Shown piece after piece: positions 1-10,035 of a DNA stretch of 64,000 nt. Under the pieces are notes generated by a model. That model worked only from the letters and a program-made list of their open reading frames with translations. It searched no databases and was not told where the DNA came from. The position numbers were made by a program, and so were the translations under genes. This DNA comes from Candidatus Reidiella endopervernicosa (GTDB lineage: Bacteria > Pseudomonadota > Gammaproteobacteria > GCF-013343005): positions 186,001 through 250,000 of the forward strand of contig NZ_CP054491.1 of assembly GCF_013343005.1 (NCBI RefSeq). The letters run 5' to 3'. Numbering within the stretch: the first letter of the stretch is position 1; each line of letters begins with the position of its first letter.

Positions 1-1
1 T

Positions 2-1969
2 ATATTGATGGACGTCGGTGGACTGACCCTCAATATCATGACCCTGGGTGGCCTGACCGTCGGTATCGGAATGCTGGTCGATAACACCATCGTGATGCTG
101 GAGAACATCTACCGCCATCAGCGCGAGGGGGAGCGGTGGGATGAGGCAGGCCGCCATGCTGCCGGTGAAATCAACAGCGCCATCGTCGCCTCCACCTCAA
201 CCAACCTCGCGGCGATCCTCCCCTTTCTCTTCATTAGCGGTCTGATCGGGCTACTATTTCGCGAGCTGATCTTCACCATCTCGGCGGCGATCTTCGCCTC
301 ACTACTGGTAGCACTCACGCTGGTACCCTCACTTGCGGTGCGGGTGCCCCTCGGTCAGATCAGTCCTCTGCGAAAACACATCGATACCCTGATCAGGGCG
401 CTGCAACTACGCTACGGCAACACCCTGGAGCGAGTCATCGCGAGCACTGGACGCAGAGTGTTCATGGTCGCACTCTTCTGTTCCGCCCTCTTCATCTCGC
501 TGCAGGGCATCCTTGGCGAGAATCAGACCTTCCTGCCGCGCCTTGATGATGGCAACGTCAACATCCACATCACCGGTGACAGCGGCATCACCATGACTGA
601 GATGGATCAGCAGGTCGCCACCATTGAGGCGCTACTCAATGAGCAACCCGAGGTGGTCTCAATCTTCTCTACCGTCGGTGGTTTTATCTTTGGTCGCTCA
701 CAGTATGAGTCGAGTAATCGCGGCAGCCTGGTGGTACAGCTCACACCACGCAGTCAACGCGACAGCAACACCGATAGCTGGGTGGCGAAGATGCGCAAAC
801 TGGTCGCCAAACAGCAGCTGCCCGGCATTAAGGTGCGCATCCGAACCCGAGGGGTACGCGGCATCCGCATCAGCAGCGGCGATGACGACATCAGCATGCG
901 CCTGCAGGGACCCGACCTTGATCGACTCGATGAGCTCGCCTATCAGATCGTAGATCAGCTGCAGGGGGTTGAGGGTATCAGCAACCTGAGCCACTCCTCT
1001 GAGGAGCTGCGCCAGGAGCTGGCAGTCACCATTGATCGTGACCGCGCTGCTACCCTGGGGCTAAGTGCCAAAGAGATCTCCGATGCGATCCAACTCGCTA
1101 TCACCGGGCGTATCGTCACCGACTATCTTGAGGGCGACCGCAGCTACGATATCCGCGTACGACTTCCACGCAGCGAGATCAGCGGTATCGAATCGCTTCA
1201 GCAACTCCTGCTCTACACCAATAATGGCGAACAGCAGGCGATCCATCTGCGTGAGGTGGCACAGATCGCGCTGGTCCCTGCCGCCGCTCAGATCATGCGC
1301 GACAACCAACAGCGCATCGTCGAGGTAAGCGCATCACTAAGTGGCAGCGCCACGCTGGGCGAGGTGTTGCAGCATATCGATTCACGACTCAGCGAACTTC
1401 AGCTACCCGAGGGTTACGTGATCTACGAAGCGGGCGCCTCTGAAACCCTTAAACGCGGTCAGACAACCACCACCATGCTGCTCGGTCTGGCGCTATTTCT
1501 CGTCTTTGTGGTGATGGCGGTCCAATATGAGTCGCTACGTAATCCACTGATCATCCTGCTCGCCATCCCCTTCACCCTGATCGGTGTCGCCACCGGCATC
1601 AATGCGCTTGAGCTGCCCCTTTCAATGCCGGTCTGGCTCGGGGTGATCATGCTGGTCGGTATTGTGGTCAACAACGCCATCGTGCTGGTGGAGACCATTG
1701 AGCTGTTGCGGCAACAGGGAAGCCTGCTGCTGGAGGCGATTGTTGAGGCGGCTCGCATCCGCCTGCGCCCTATCCTGATGACCACCCTCACCACCATAGT
1801 CGGCCTGCTTCCGTTAGCACTCGGGCTCGGTGAAGGGGCTGAGATGCTACGCCCTCTGGCGGTCTGCATCGTCTTTGGTCTCTCCTTCTCGGCACTTGTA
1901 ACCCTCTTTCTGCTACCTGCTATCTATCACATACTGCACAGCGACAACGAGGCTGCATACCAGCGCTGA
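2..1969 (+). CDS. RND-family efflux permease, C-terminal part (5' truncated by window edge)
   Basis: The reading frame is open to the left edge and ends at TGA 1967-1969. About 655 residues are visible; family members are about 1,030, so roughly the first third is missing. The visible part starts in the TM2-TM4 region, and GMLVDNTIVMLENI is the conserved TM4 segment with a proton-relay Asp (a second Asp found in AcrB is Asn here). It continues with TM5-6, a large periplasmic porter domain, then the C-terminal TM bundle (LVGIVVNNAIVLVE). RND permeases drive substrate/proton antiport in the inner membrane with a fusion protein and an outer-membrane channel, which would lie upstream of the window. 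Substrate cannot be told. It could equally be called AcrB- or CusA-like. Confidence 0.9.
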   Translation: MLMDVGGLTLNIMTLGGLTVGIGMLVDNTIVMLENIYRHQREGERWDEAGRHAAGEINSAIVASTSTNLAAILPFLFISGLIGLLFRELIFTISAAIFASLLVALTLVPSLAVRVPLGQISPLRKHIDTLIRALQLRYGNTLERVIASTGRRVFMVALFCSALFISLQGILGENQTFLPRLDDGNVNIHITGDSGITMTEMDQQVATIEALLNEQPEVVSIFSTVGGFIFGRSQYESSNRGSLVVQLTPRSQRDSNTDSWVAKMRKLVAKQQLPGIKVRIRTRGVRGIRISSGDDDISMRLQGPDLDRLDELAYQIVDQLQGVEGISNLSHSSEELRQELAVTIDRDRAATLGLSAKEISDAIQLAITGRIVTDYLEGDRSYDIRVRLPRSEISGIESLQQLLLYTNNGEQQAIHLREVAQIALVPAAAQIMRDNQQRIVEVSASLSGSATLGEVLQHIDSRLSELQLPEGYVIYEAGASETLKRGQTTTTMLLGLALFLVFVVMAVQYESLRNPLIILLAIPFTLIGVATGINALELPLSMPVWLGVIMLVGIVVNNAIVLVETIELLRQQGSLLLEAIVEAARIRLRPILMTTLTTIVGLLPLALGLGEGAEMLRPLAVCIVFGLSFSALVTLFLLPAIYHILHSDNEAAYQR

Positions 1970-2019
1970 GGATCGTGCTATATCTATAGTCAGCCACACC
2001 TATTGAGAATGGAGATCAC

Positions 2020-2373
2020 ATGAGTACACCCGAGATACGAGACGATCCACTCTACCAGCTACTACGTCACGGTAAGGTCGAAGAGTTCAATGAACAGATC
2101 CGTGCCGGTGCAACGTGTGATCTCACCGGCGCAGACCTACGCGGACTCGATCTGCGGGGAATGATTGCCGACGGCCTTGATCTCTCTGACAGCTACCTGC
2201 GCCAGTCGGATCTGCGCGGCATCGATTTCCGAAACTGCAACATACGAGGCACCAGTCTGTTTGGCGCCAAAATCTCCGGTACCTACTTCCCCAAGGAGCT
2301 ACGCGCGGAAGAGATTACCCTCTCTCTGTTACACGGTATTCGCATACGTTACGAGGATCAATCGGAGCGGTAA
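2020..2373 (+). CDS. Small pentapeptide-repeat protein
   Basis: The 117-residue product has a polar N-terminal helix (residues 1-32) followed by about eight tandem A(D/N)Lxx-type pentapeptides (GADLRGLDLRGMIADGLDLS, then SDLRGIDFRNCNIRG), which fold as a right-handed quadrilateral beta-helix. A GGAG Shine-Dalgarno lies seven bases before the ATG. Its stop codon overlaps the 3' end of the convergent YyaL-like gene by 16 bp. Pentapeptide proteins act as scaffolds or DNA mimics; nothing here shows which, so the function is unknown. Confidence 0.8.
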   Translation: MSTPEIRDDPLYQLLRHGKVEEFNEQIRAGATCDLTGADLRGLDLRGMIADGLDLSDSYLRQSDLRGIDFRNCNIRGTSLFGAKISGTYFPKELRAEEITLSLLHGIRIRYEDQSER

Positions 2374-4172
2374 TTTGCCAGCAGGTCGATTTGGCTTGCA
2401 TACCAGAAGGGCGAACCTTTCATCTCACCGTAACCCTTTCCAAGGGCCTGCTCTGCACGCTGTAGTAACGCTCGACTCTTTAACCGTTTGGCGACCTGTA
2501 GCGTCACCTTTAGCAGCCGCGATGAGGGTGATCCGATCGGTCCATCACTCACCACCTGTTCTGCCACACCGAATGGGACCAGCGCTTCCGCCTGCAACTG
2601 CCACCCCTGCTCGGTCATGAAGTCACGCCATGCTCGACGCAACACTCTTTCCGCCAGTTTTAGATAGCGCTCTGAATGAGTCACCTTCGCCCATGAGGCC
2701 AGTCCCTCAGCGACTGCGGCGTAATCGCCCAGTACCGCGCGACCAACACGCTGCTGGCGCGAAGCCATCCTGAAGAGCTGCTGACCATCCCACTGGCGTG
2801 TTGCCAGGAACTCGGCCAACCCCTCGGCCGCTGCGCGATACTCTTTGCGGTCACTCACCATGACAGCTCGACTCAGCGCCGTCAGCAGCAGCCCATTCCA
2901 CTCCGCAATCTGTTTAACATCACGTGGAAACTGTTCCAGGCGACGATGTTTTATCAGTTTGCTACGCGCACTCATCAACCGTTGTTGTGCCTGCCGCTCA
3001 CTGAGCCCAAGACTGATTGCCGCTACGGTCAACATCACTGTCTGACGTGGAAGCTGTTCGGCCGCACCACTCAGATCGACGCCCCAGTAGCGCTTTAACA
3101 GCTGCCACTCATCAGCACTCAGCAACCGCTGCATCTCCTTACGCCAGAAGTAGGCACCACCCTCCTCGCCTAGCTCATCGACCGCCGAGAGGCTGGCGAT
3201 GTAGGCACCATCACCCGCCATCTCACGCAGCACAAAATTGAGTGTATCGAGCCCTACCTCGCGATAGTACGGCTCTTCTAACAGCACCGCTGCCTCAAGA
3301 TAGAGGTCGGCCAACTGCGCATTATCGTAGAGCATCTTCTCGAAGTGGGGTATCTGCCAACCGGGGTCTACGGTGTAACGGAAAAAGCCGCCACCGACCT
3401 GATCACGCAGACCCGCAGCAGCCATCTGTTTAAGTGTCAGATGGAGAAATGCCTCAAGCGCTGAGTCAGTGGCCTTTGCATTGGCGTGCAGAATGGTCCG
3501 TAGCTGGGGTACCGAGGGAAACTTGCTCTGATTTCCAAAACCGCCCTCAAACTCGTCCCAGTGGTCATCCAGCTGCTGCAGGAATCGCTGCTGCAGCTCT
3601 GCAGCCCCATCCTCAGGCATCGGCTCTTGCGCCTCACTGGCCTCGGCCTGCATTGCCCTGGCAGCTGTTTCAGCCATTCGTGCCAGCGATTGATGTTCAC
3701 TCACCCAACGTCCCTGCAATCCCTCAAGCAGCCGTTTGAAGGTGGGCTGCGGCTGGTAGACAGTACCGACAAGTGGATTGCCCGCAGGGGTGATAAAGAC
3801 GTTAAGCGGCCAGCCACCGCGCCCTTCGGTGCGCTCAACAAAACCCATCAACCACTCATCCAGCGCCGGCTGCAGCTCTCGGTCGACCTTCACGGCAATG
3901 AAGTAGCGGTTTAGCAGCGCAGCCACGGCGGGATCACGGAAGCTCTCCTTCTGCATTACATGGCACCAGTAGCAGGCGAAATAGCCCACTGAGACAAACA
4001 GCAACTTATTCTCGCGACGCGCACGCTCAAGCACCTCTGGCCCCCACGCCTGCCACTCAACAGGGTCTTCAGCGTGCATGGCTAGATAGGGAGAGGGGTG
4101 ACCGGCCAGGGTGTTGGCCGCGTTAAGCAGCGGTAGATAGAGCAGGAGTAGTAGAATTGCGATCAGACGCAT
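2358..4172 (-). CDS. YyaL/DUF255 thioredoxin-fold protein with signal peptide
   Basis: This is a 604-residue member of the YyaL/spermatogenesis-associated protein 20 family. Residues 1-18 form a hydrophobic signal peptide (IAILLLLLYLPLLNA), so the protein is probably exported, unlike typical cytoplasmic YyaL. The family N-terminus HPSPYLAMHAEDPVEW follows, then a thioredoxin-like domain with the CxxC pair in FACYWCHVM near residue 68, GGWPLNVFITP near 120, and a C-terminal alpha/alpha-barrel typical of six-hairpin glycosidases (HFEKMLYDNAQL near 280). At 604 residues it is shorter than the usual 650-700. A thiol-disulfide role is likely from the CxxC; the substrate is unknown. Confidence 0.85.
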   Translation of the reverse strand: MRLIAILLLLLYLPLLNAANTLAGHPSPYLAMHAEDPVEWQAWGPEVLERARRENKLLFVSVGYFACYWCHVMQKESFRDPAVAALLNRYFIAVKVDRELQPALDEWLMGFVERTEGRGGWPLNVFITPAGNPLVGTVYQPQPTFKRLLEGLQGRWVSEHQSLARMAETAARAMQAEASEAQEPMPEDGAAELQQRFLQQLDDHWDEFEGGFGNQSKFPSVPQLRTILHANAKATDSALEAFLHLTLKQMAAAGLRDQVGGGFFRYTVDPGWQIPHFEKMLYDNAQLADLYLEAAVLLEEPYYREVGLDTLNFVLREMAGDGAYIASLSAVDELGEEGGAYFWRKEMQRLLSADEWQLLKRYWGVDLSGAAEQLPRQTVMLTVAAISLGLSERQAQQRLMSARSKLIKHRRLEQFPRDVKQIAEWNGLLLTALSRAVMVSDRKEYRAAAEGLAEFLATRQWDGQQLFRMASRQQRVGRAVLGDYAAVAEGLASWAKVTHSERYLKLAERVLRRAWRDFMTEQGWQLQAEALVPFGVAEQVVSDGPIGSPSSRLLKVTLQVAKRLKSRALLQRAEQALGKGYGEMKGSPFWYASQIDLLANYRSD

Positions 4173-4255
4173 GGCGCGGCCTCAATGAAATAGCTCGATA
4201 GGGTGAGCCTAGCAGCTGGGTATGCGGGGTGTGAGGAGCGTGGGGTGGGTGGAGT

Positions 4256-4313
4256 GCGCCCTGAGCGAAGCGAGAAAGTCTCCTTGGTGTAAAGAGAAAC
4301 CCACCAAGGGCGC
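4256..4313. repeat. Long nested inverted repeat between YyaL-like gene and tatC
   Basis: GCGCCC (4256-4261) pairs with GGGCGC (4308-4313), and CCTTGGTG (4282-4289) pairs with CACCAAGG (4302-4309). No T-run follows on either strand, so it is not a typical intrinsic terminator. It lies in the 197-bp gap between two minus-strand genes, which otherwise shows nothing coding. It may be a REP-like dispersed palindrome. Confidence 0.55.
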
Positions 4314-4369
4314 AGCAGTTAAGTTCTTGGGCATATATTGGGTATCACTTCGTTCAACCCAAGCTACGA

Positions 4370-5293
4370 CTAACTCTTCTTTGGCGTCTCTTCCTCATCG
4401 TCGTCGTAAAACGCCTCTTCGGCCTCAATGCGGTCGAGCTCTTCGTCCATCTCTTCGTCGCTCATCGGTGTAAAACGCGCCTCACCGGACTCATCAACGT
4501 CGCTCTCCGCCTCTGGATCGATCAACCCCTCATCAATCTCACGTTTACGTTTGCGCTTGACCAGGATGCGTGAGTACCAGACTCCGACCTCAAACAGAAT
4601 CCACATCGGAATCGCCAGCAGGGTCTGAGAGAAGATATCGGGCGGGGTGAGCAGCATGCCAAAGATAAAGGCGAAGACGATCACATAGGGGCGTTTCTCG
4701 GTCAGACTTTCCGGGGTCGTCATACCGGTCGTGACGAGCAGAATGGTGGCAATCGGCACCTCAAAGGCGAGACCGAAGGCGAAAAAGAGCTTCAGTACGA
4801 TCTCCAGATAGCGTCCAATGTCGGGCATCATCTGCGCCCCTTCCGGTGTGTAGCCAACCAGGAATGGGAACATGATCGGGAAGACGACAAAGTAGGCAAA
4901 GGCCATGCCAGCATAGAAAAGCAGCGAGCTAGAGGCCATTAGTGGGAATACCAGCTGGCGCTCGTGCGTATAGAGGCCCGGTGCGATGAAGCCCCAGACC
5001 TGGAGCAGGATGAAGGGCATCACGATGTAGATCGAGAGAACCAGGGTCAGCTTCATCGGCGTAAAGAAAGCGTCGATCGGGCCGGTGACGATCATCGTCG
5101 AACCGGTCGGCAGACTCTCCAGCAACGGTCCCGCCACAATCACATAGATATCGTTAGCAAAGGGAAAGAGGCCAAGAAAGAGGACCAGTATCGCTAATAC
5201 AACCCGTAGTAGGCGATCGCGTAGTTCAAACAGGTGGGAGACGAAGGGTTGTTCGTTGACCTGGTCGTCAGGCGTAGCGCTGTTCTCACTCAT
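4370..5293 (-). CDS. tatC: Sec-independent protein translocase TatC
   Basis: TatC is the multispanning inner-membrane receptor for twin-arginine signal peptides. The 307-residue product begins with the conserved [14 protein letters not shown] motif (about residues 17-30) and contains six hydrophobic segments and the family Pro/Glu-rich loops ([10 protein letters not shown] near 180). It has an unusually long acidic C-terminal tail of about 55 residues ([19 protein letters not shown]) absent from E. coli TatC. Its start overlaps the tatB stop by 4 bp (ATGA), indicating translational coupling. It is the last gene of the his-HIT-tat run. Confidence 0.97.
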   Translation of the reverse strand: MSENSATPDDQVNEQPFVSHLFELRDRLLRVVLAILVLFLGLFPFANDIYVIVAGPLLESLPTGSTMIVTGPIDAFFTPMKLTLVLSIYIVMPFILLQVWGFIAPGLYTHERQLVFPLMASSSLLFYAGMAFAYFVVFPIMFPFLVGYTPEGAQMMPDIGRYLEIVLKLFFAFGLAFEVPIATILLVTTGMTTPESLTEKRPYVIVFAFIFGMLLTPPDIFSQTLLAIPMWILFEVGVWYSRILVKRKRKREIDEGLIDPEAESDVDESGEARFTPMSDEEMDEELDRIEAEEAFYDDDEEETPKKS

Positions 5294-5688
5294 TTAGCGC
5301 TCGACTCCTCACTCGTAGGCTCTTTTGTCTCAGGGCTGTTGCCGCTCTTATCGTCCGACTTGGACGATATATCGGCCAGGGTATCGGCGATCTCATCACC
5401 ATCGAGAATCTCAAGATTCTCATCCAGTGCCGCCTCATCGAGTGCGGTGCTGGTCTCATCGTAGATCTCGTGCAGACCACTGCTATCGGCCTGCTCCTTC
5501 ATCATGCGCTGTAGATCTTCCGCCTTAATCTCACGATCGATATCGGCCTTCACCGAGGAGACAAAATAGCGTGCCTTGCCGAACCAGTGACCGGCGGTAC
5601 GCGCCACTTTGGGCATGCGTTCAGGACCGACGACCAGCAGCAGTACGACGCCGATCAGAGAGAGCTCCATGAAACCGATATCAAACAT
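5290..5688 (-). CDS. tatB: Sec-independent protein translocase TatB
   Basis: TatB forms the receptor complex with TatC. The 132-residue product starts [20 protein letters not shown], a single N-terminal TM helix with the conserved Glu and Gly, followed by [16 protein letters not shown] and an amphipathic helix, then an acidic tail (residues 60-132). The family Pro-Glu-Arg hinge is present. It sits 53 bp downstream of tatA and overlaps tatC by 4 bp. Confidence 0.96.
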   Translation of the reverse strand: MFDIGFMELSLIGVVLLLVVGPERMPKVARTAGHWFGKARYFVSSVKADIDREIKAEDLQRMMKEQADSSGLHEIYDETSTALDEAALDENLEILDGDEIADTLADISSKSDDKSGNSPETKEPTSEESSAK

Positions 5689-5741
5689 GGTCTAGTTACC
5701 CAGCGAGGAGTTTATTGGTGGATATAACGCGCAGCAGCTGC

Positions 5742-5969
5742 TTAGGCGTTTTTATCCTTCTCCTCTTCGGTGACCTCACCCTCGATGATGTTATCGGACT
5801 TCTCATCGATCTTGGCCTGCTTAGCCTCGCCCTCCCCATCCTTCACCGCGCTCTTAAAGCTCTTGATCGCACCACCGAGATCGCCACCCACATTACGCAG
5901 CTTCTTGGTACCGAACAGCAGCAGTACGATGACCAGAACGATAACCAGTTGCCAGATGCTAAAACCCAT
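5742..5969 (-). CDS. tatA: Sec-independent protein translocase TatA
   Basis: This 75-residue protein forms the oligomeric pore-like part of the Tat translocon. It has a single N-terminal TM helix ([20 protein letters not shown]), the FGTKKLRN hinge, and an amphipathic helix with [16 protein letters not shown], then a charged tail. It lies 21 bp downstream of the HIT gene in the same direction, which places tatABC in one transcript with hisE and HIT. Confidence 0.97.
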   Translation of the reverse strand: MGFSIWQLVIVLVIVLLLFGTKKLRNVGGDLGGAIKSFKSAVKDGEGEAKQAKIDEKSDNIIEGEVTEEEKDKNA

Positions 5970-5990
5970 AATTAATTTCCTTCAGTTGTG

Positions 5991-6326
5991 TCAGAAGCCC
6001 GGCAGGTCGTCGCCGCCAAGCAGGTGAATATGGAGATGGAAGACCTCTTGGCCACCACCCTTACCGGTGTTGATAATGGTACGAAAACCGGTCTCTAGCC
6101 CTTCGCGCGCCGCCAGCTCTGGCAGCAGTCGCAACATGTGCGCCATCAGCGCATCGTGCTCACTATTAATACCATTTAAACCCGTAACATGAATACGGGG
6201 AATTACCAGAAGATGCACTTTCGCCTTCGGGTTGATATCACGAAACACCACCACCTGATCGTCCTGATGGACAATATCAGCCGGTATCTCACCTGCAACG
6301 ATCTTACAGAAGAGGCAGTCGCTCAT
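5991..6326 (-). CDS. HIT-family hydrolase (HinT-like)
   Basis: This 111-residue histidine-triad protein has the N-terminal [16 protein letters not shown] and the catalytic triad [11 protein letters not shown] (about residues 94-104). HinT proteins hydrolyse purine nucleoside phosphoramidates in the cytoplasm. The ATG overlaps the hisE stop by 4 bp, so it is translationally coupled to histidine biosynthesis; the his-HIT-tat linkage is common in gammaproteobacteria. Confidence 0.94.
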   Translation of the reverse strand: MSDCLFCKIVAGEIPADIVHQDDQVVVFRDINPKAKVHLLVIPRIHVTGLNGINSEHDALMAHMLRLLPELAAREGLETGFRTIINTGKGGGQEVFHLHIHLLGGDDLPGF

Positions 6327-6643
6327 TTGTTACCCCGACTCGCCTTCTCTTCAATCCCTGAGAGTCCGAAACGGCGATCAAGTTCATCGAGTACGGCGTG
6401 GTGGTCGATATCGAGATGTTTGAGCATCACCAGGGTATGGAACCAGAGATCAGCCGTTTCATAGACCACCTGCTGTTCAACCCCATCCTTGGCGGCGATC
6501 ACCGTCTCGGTCGCCTCCTCACCCACCTTTTTCAGGATCGAGTCGAGGCCCTTGGCGTAGAGAGAGGCGACATAGGAGCTATCGGGCTCCGCCTGCTTGC
6601 GTGCCTCTAGTACCTCGGCGAGTCGATCGAGTACGTCACTCAT
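6323..6643 (-). CDS. hisE: Phosphoribosyl-ATP pyrophosphatase HisE
   Basis: HisE hydrolyses phosphoribosyl-ATP to phosphoribosyl-AMP, step 2 of histidine synthesis. The ATG at 6643 ([16 protein letters not shown]) is chosen over an upstream in-frame start because it begins 1 bp after the hisI stop and gives the family length (106 residues). The MazG-like motif [14 protein letters not shown] and the [13 protein letters not shown] helix are present. HisE and HisI are separate genes here, not fused as in E. coli. Confidence 0.96.
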   Translation of the reverse strand: MSDVLDRLAEVLEARKQAEPDSSYVASLYAKGLDSILKKVGEEATETVIAAKDGVEQQVVYETADLWFHTLVMLKHLDIDHHAVLDELDRRFGLSGIEEKASRGNK

Positions 6644-6644
6644 G

Positions 6645-7034
6645 CTATTTACCGTAGATATCCTTGGGATCTTTAAGCACCGGATCGGCCTCAGTCCAGT
6701 GTCCTGCATCGAGTCGTTTATAAAAGCAGCTGCGTCGTCCGGTATGGCAGGCGATATCACCGATCTGATTCACCTTCATCAGCAACACATCACTATCACA
6801 GTCGACACGAAACTCTTTGACCTGCTGCACATGGCCCGACTCTTCGCCCTTGCGCCACAGCTTGCCGCGTGAACGTGACCAATAGATGGCACGTCCCTCT
6901 TCAACTGAAAGCGCCAGCGATTCACGGTTCATCCAGGCAAACATCAGGATCTCGCCCGTCTCAGCATCCTGGGCAATTGCGGGTAGCAGACCGTCACTAT
7001 CCCACTTAATCTCGTCGAGCCAGGCGCTGCTCAT
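6645..7034 (-). CDS. hisI: Phosphoribosyl-AMP cyclohydrolase HisI
   Basis: HisI opens the purine ring of phosphoribosyl-AMP, step 3 of histidine synthesis, using Zn. In the 129-residue product the metal-binding CDSD ([14 protein letters not shown]) and the [13 protein letters not shown] motif near residue 100 are clear. It directly abuts hisF (7034/7035) and is followed by hisE 1 bp later. Confidence 0.97.
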   Translation of the reverse strand: MSSAWLDEIKWDSDGLLPAIAQDAETGEILMFAWMNRESLALSVEEGRAIYWSRSRGKLWRKGEESGHVQQVKEFRVDCDSDVLLMKVNQIGDIACHTGRRSCFYKRLDAGHWTEADPVLKDPKDIYGK

Positions 7035-7808
7035 CTAGAGTCGCACCTCGATACCGGCGCTCTGCATGCGATGCTTGCACTCCTCAACGGTGTGCTCGCC
7101 GAAGTGGAAGATACTTGCCGCCAGCACCGCATCGGCGTTGCCTTCGGTCACCCCCTCGACCATGTGGTCAAGGTTACCGACACCGCCCGAGGCGATTAGC
7201 GGCACGCGCACCACACGACTGATGGCGCGGTAGAGCTCATTATCAAAACCAATCTTGGTGCCATCGCGATCCATGCTGGTGACCAGCAGCTCACCGGCGC
7301 CAAAGTCGACCATCTTCTCGGCCCACTCCAGTGCATCGATTCCGGTTGGCTTGCGACCACCGTGGGTAAAGATCTCCCAGCGTAGCGGCTCACCCTCTGC
7401 GCTAACACGCTTGGCATCAATCGCCACTACGATGCACTGCGAGCCAAATTTCTCGGCCGCCTCTTTAACAAATTCAGGGTTAAACACCGCTGCGGTATTG
7501 ATACCGACCTTGTCGGCGCCGGCGTTAAGCATGCGACGAATATCGTCGACGTTGCGAATCCCACCACCGACGGTTAGCGGAATAAAGACCTGTCCGGCCA
7601 CCTGCTCGACCACGTGTACGATCGTCTCACGGTCATCGGAAGAGGCGGTAATATCGAGAAACACCAGCTCATCGGCACCCTGCTCGTCGTAGCGACGAGC
7701 AATCTCGACCGGATCACCCGCGTCACGGATTTCGACAAACTGTACGCCCTTCACCACACGACCATTGTCGACATCGAGACAGGGGATAATGCGTTTTGCG
7801 AGTCCCAT
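7035..7808 (-). CDS. hisF: Imidazole glycerol phosphate synthase cyclase subunit HisF
   Basis: HisF makes imidazole glycerol phosphate and AICAR from PRFAR with ammonia supplied by HisH. The 257-residue TIM barrel has the two catalytic aspartates in [12 protein letters not shown] (D11) and VVAIDAKR (about D131), and phosphate-binding glycines in VGGGI and ASGGVG. It abuts hisI and lies 5 bp after hisA. Confidence 0.98.
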   Translation of the reverse strand: MGLAKRIIPCLDVDNGRVVKGVQFVEIRDAGDPVEIARRYDEQGADELVFLDITASSDDRETIVHVVEQVAGQVFIPLTVGGGIRNVDDIRRMLNAGADKVGINTAAVFNPEFVKEAAEKFGSQCIVVAIDAKRVSAEGEPLRWEIFTHGGRKPTGIDALEWAEKMVDFGAGELLVTSMDRDGTKIGFDNELYRAISRVVRVPLIASGGVGNLDHMVEGVTEGNADAVLAASIFHFGEHTVEECKHRMQSAGIEVRL

Positions 7809-7813
7809 CTGAA

Positions 7814-8554
7814 TTAGTCGGCCGCCAGCTCATCGGCGAGCTGCTGACCTTCAACAAAGTCGAGCGTACCTTCATAGATGGCACGGCCGGTGATCGCACC
7901 AGTAATACCCTCATCAGCGACCTTGGCCAGATCACGAATATCATCGAGATTGGTGATACCGCCCGAGGCGATCACCGGAATATGGATCGAACCAGCCAGC
8001 TTGGCGGTCGCCTCAACATTGACACCGTTCATCATGCCGTCTCGGCCGATATCGGTATAGATGATTGCTTCAACACCGTCTGACTCGAAGTGCTGCGCCA
8101 TGTCGATCACATCGTGGTGGGAGAGCTTCGACCAGCCATCAATCGCCACCTTGCCATCTTTGGCATCGAGGCCGACGATGATGTGGCCGGGGAAGTCGAG
8201 ACAGAGATCGTTGACAAAATGCGGCGCACTGACCGCCTTGGTGCCGATAATCACATACTGCACACCAATATCGAGGTAGGACTGTACCGTCTCCTCATCG
8301 CGAATACCGCCGCCAATCTGGATCGGCAGATCGGGGAATGCCTCGGCAATGCGGCGCACCACATCTCCGTTAACCGGCTTGCCGGCAAAGGCACCGTTCA
8401 GGTCGACCAGGTGCAGGCGCCGTGCGCCCTTCTCCACCCACTGCGCGGCCATCTCCACCGGATCATCGGCAAAAATAGTCTCATCTTCCATCTTGCCCTG
8501 ACGCAGGCGCACACACTTACCGTCTTTGATATCGATCGCGGGAATTAAAAGCAT
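7814..8554 (-). CDS. hisA: ProFAR isomerase HisA
   Basis: HisA isomerises ProFAR to PRFAR. The 246-residue TIM barrel has catalytic Asp residues in [13 protein letters not shown] (D8) and VGLDAKDG, and phosphate loops QIGGGIRD and ASGGITN. A 42-bp gap separates it from hisH; hisF follows after 5 bp. Confidence 0.98.
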   Translation of the reverse strand: MLLIPAIDIKDGKCVRLRQGKMEDETIFADDPVEMAAQWVEKGARRLHLVDLNGAFAGKPVNGDVVRRIAEAFPDLPIQIGGGIRDEETVQSYLDIGVQYVIIGTKAVSAPHFVNDLCLDFPGHIIVGLDAKDGKVAIDGWSKLSHHDVIDMAQHFESDGVEAIIYTDIGRDGMMNGVNVEATAKLAGSIHIPVIASGGITNLDDIRDLAKVADEGITGAITGRAIYEGTLDFVEGQQLADELAAD

Positions 8555-8596
8555 CTCAACATCCTCTCCAACTTTTGAAGATTATCATTATGGGTC

Positions 8597-9244
8597 TCAG
8601 TCACTCTCACCATTCCAACGCAGGAAGTTGGCGTAGAGCTGCAGTCCGGCGTGCTGACTCTTCTCTGGGTGAAACTGTACTGCAAACAAATTGCCACGCG
8701 TTACCGCTGAGGTAAATTGGGTACCGTAGTCAGAACTCGCGGCCGCCAGCGACTCATCGGCCACCTCTACATAGTAGCTGTGTACGAAGTAGAAGCGGCT
8801 ATCCTGGGCAATCTCACGCCACATCGGATGCGCTACCCGCTGGTGAACCTGATTCCAGCCCATGTGGGGAATCTTCAGCTCCGCGGTAGCAGTTGCATCG
8901 AAGGCATCACCAAAGTAACGCACCCGACCCGGCAGCATACCGATACACTCAACGCCGCCGTTCTCCGCGCTCTCATCAAGCAGCGCCTGCATACCCACGC
9001 AGACACCAAGCAGTGGTTTATTCTCAGCCACCTCGCGCACCACCTGATCGATGCCGAGACGTTTGATCTCACCCATACAGTCACGGATGGCACCAACACC
9101 CGGCAGAACCACGCGGTCGGCTTTGAGGATCTGCGCGGGGTCGCTTGTAACCAGCACACGCTCGCCATCGGCGACATGCTCCAACGCCTTGGAGACGGAG
9201 TGGAGGTTACCCATACCATAATCGATGACTGCGACGGTGCTCAT
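8597..9244 (-). CDS. hisH: Imidazole glycerol phosphate synthase glutamine amidotransferase HisH
   Basis: HisH hydrolyses glutamine and channels ammonia to HisF. The 215-residue class I amidotransferase has the nucleophile Cys in [11 protein letters not shown] (about C82) and the His-Glu pair in [12 protein letters not shown] near the C-terminus. It is 23 bp downstream of hisB in the same operon. Confidence 0.97.
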   Translation of the reverse strand: MSTVAVIDYGMGNLHSVSKALEHVADGERVLVTSDPAQILKADRVVLPGVGAIRDCMGEIKRLGIDQVVREVAENKPLLGVCVGMQALLDESAENGGVECIGMLPGRVRYFGDAFDATATAELKIPHMGWNQVHQRVAHPMWREIAQDSRFYFVHSYYVEVADESLAAASSDYGTQFTSAVTRGNLFAVQFHPEKSQHAGLQLYANFLRWNGESD

Positions 9245-9267
9245 AACGGGTCCAGAGATATTGTGGC

Positions 9268-9861
9268 TTAGAGACTGCCCTTGGTCGATGGCAACTGGTC
9301 ACCCATGCGGCTATCTGACTCAATCGCCATGCGAACTGCACGCCCAAACGCCTTGAAGATCGTCTCGGCGATGTGATGACTGTTCACACCACACAGACTA
9401 TCGATGTGCAGCGTTACCAAGGCGTGGTTAACAAAACCCTGGAAGAACTCGTGGAAGAGATCGGTCTCAAAATCACCGATAGAGGCACGCGGAAACGAGA
9501 CCCCGTACTCCATGCCGGGTCGGCCTGAGAAGTCGATTACAACGCGGGAGAGCGCCTCATCGAGCGGCACATAGGCGTGACCATAGCGATAGATACCTTT
9601 TTTATTACCCAGCGCCTGGGCAAAGGCCTGGCCGAGGGTAATACCGATATCTTCAGCGGTGTGGTGTCCATCGATGTGCAGATCACCCTTGGCTTCGATC
9701 TCGAGATCGATCAGACCGTGGCGTGCCACCTGGTCGAGCATATGCTCAAGGAAAGGGAGTCCAGTATCGAACTGTGACTTTCCGCTGCCATCCAGGTCGA
9801 TCTTGACCGTAACCTGGGTTTCGAGCGTCTCGCGATTTACGGTGGCCTTACGTTCAGCCAT
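9268..9861 (-). CDS. hisB: Imidazoleglycerol-phosphate dehydratase HisB
   Basis: HisB dehydrates IGP to imidazole acetol phosphate using Mn. I chose the ATG at 9861 ([12 protein letters not shown]), which gives 197 residues, the normal monofunctional length; a longer frame upstream shows no homologous sequence. The metal motifs are DGHHTAED near residue 68 and VNSHHIAE near 168. It is the first gene of the minus-strand his-HIT-tat run and is divergent from fnr copy 1. Confidence 0.96.
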   Translation of the reverse strand: MAERKATVNRETLETQVTVKIDLDGSGKSQFDTGLPFLEHMLDQVARHGLIDLEIEAKGDLHIDGHHTAEDIGITLGQAFAQALGNKKGIYRYGHAYVPLDEALSRVVIDFSGRPGMEYGVSFPRASIGDFETDLFHEFFQGFVNHALVTLHIDSLCGVNSHHIAETIFKAFGRAVRMAIESDSRMGDQLPSTKGSL

Positions 9862-10035
9862 AGCTCTCTTCTCTGCGCTAGTAGGGGCAATCTGCCCCGA
9901 GGAAAAATTAAAGCGTAAGCATACCCGGAACCGTCGCGGCGGGAAACACACTAACCTATATTATGAACCACAATTGATTAACCCTGCTGCATCTGTTGGA
10001 ATGTGTGCAGCAGAATCGAGCAGAAACCCCACATC

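Noticed and set aside
4256-4313. Intrinsic terminator
   Set aside because: Good stem but no T-run on either strand.
9862-10035. FNR box in the hisB-fnr divergent promoter (ATTGATTAACCC)
   Set aside because: Only one half-site is present; no ATCAA partner at the right spacing.
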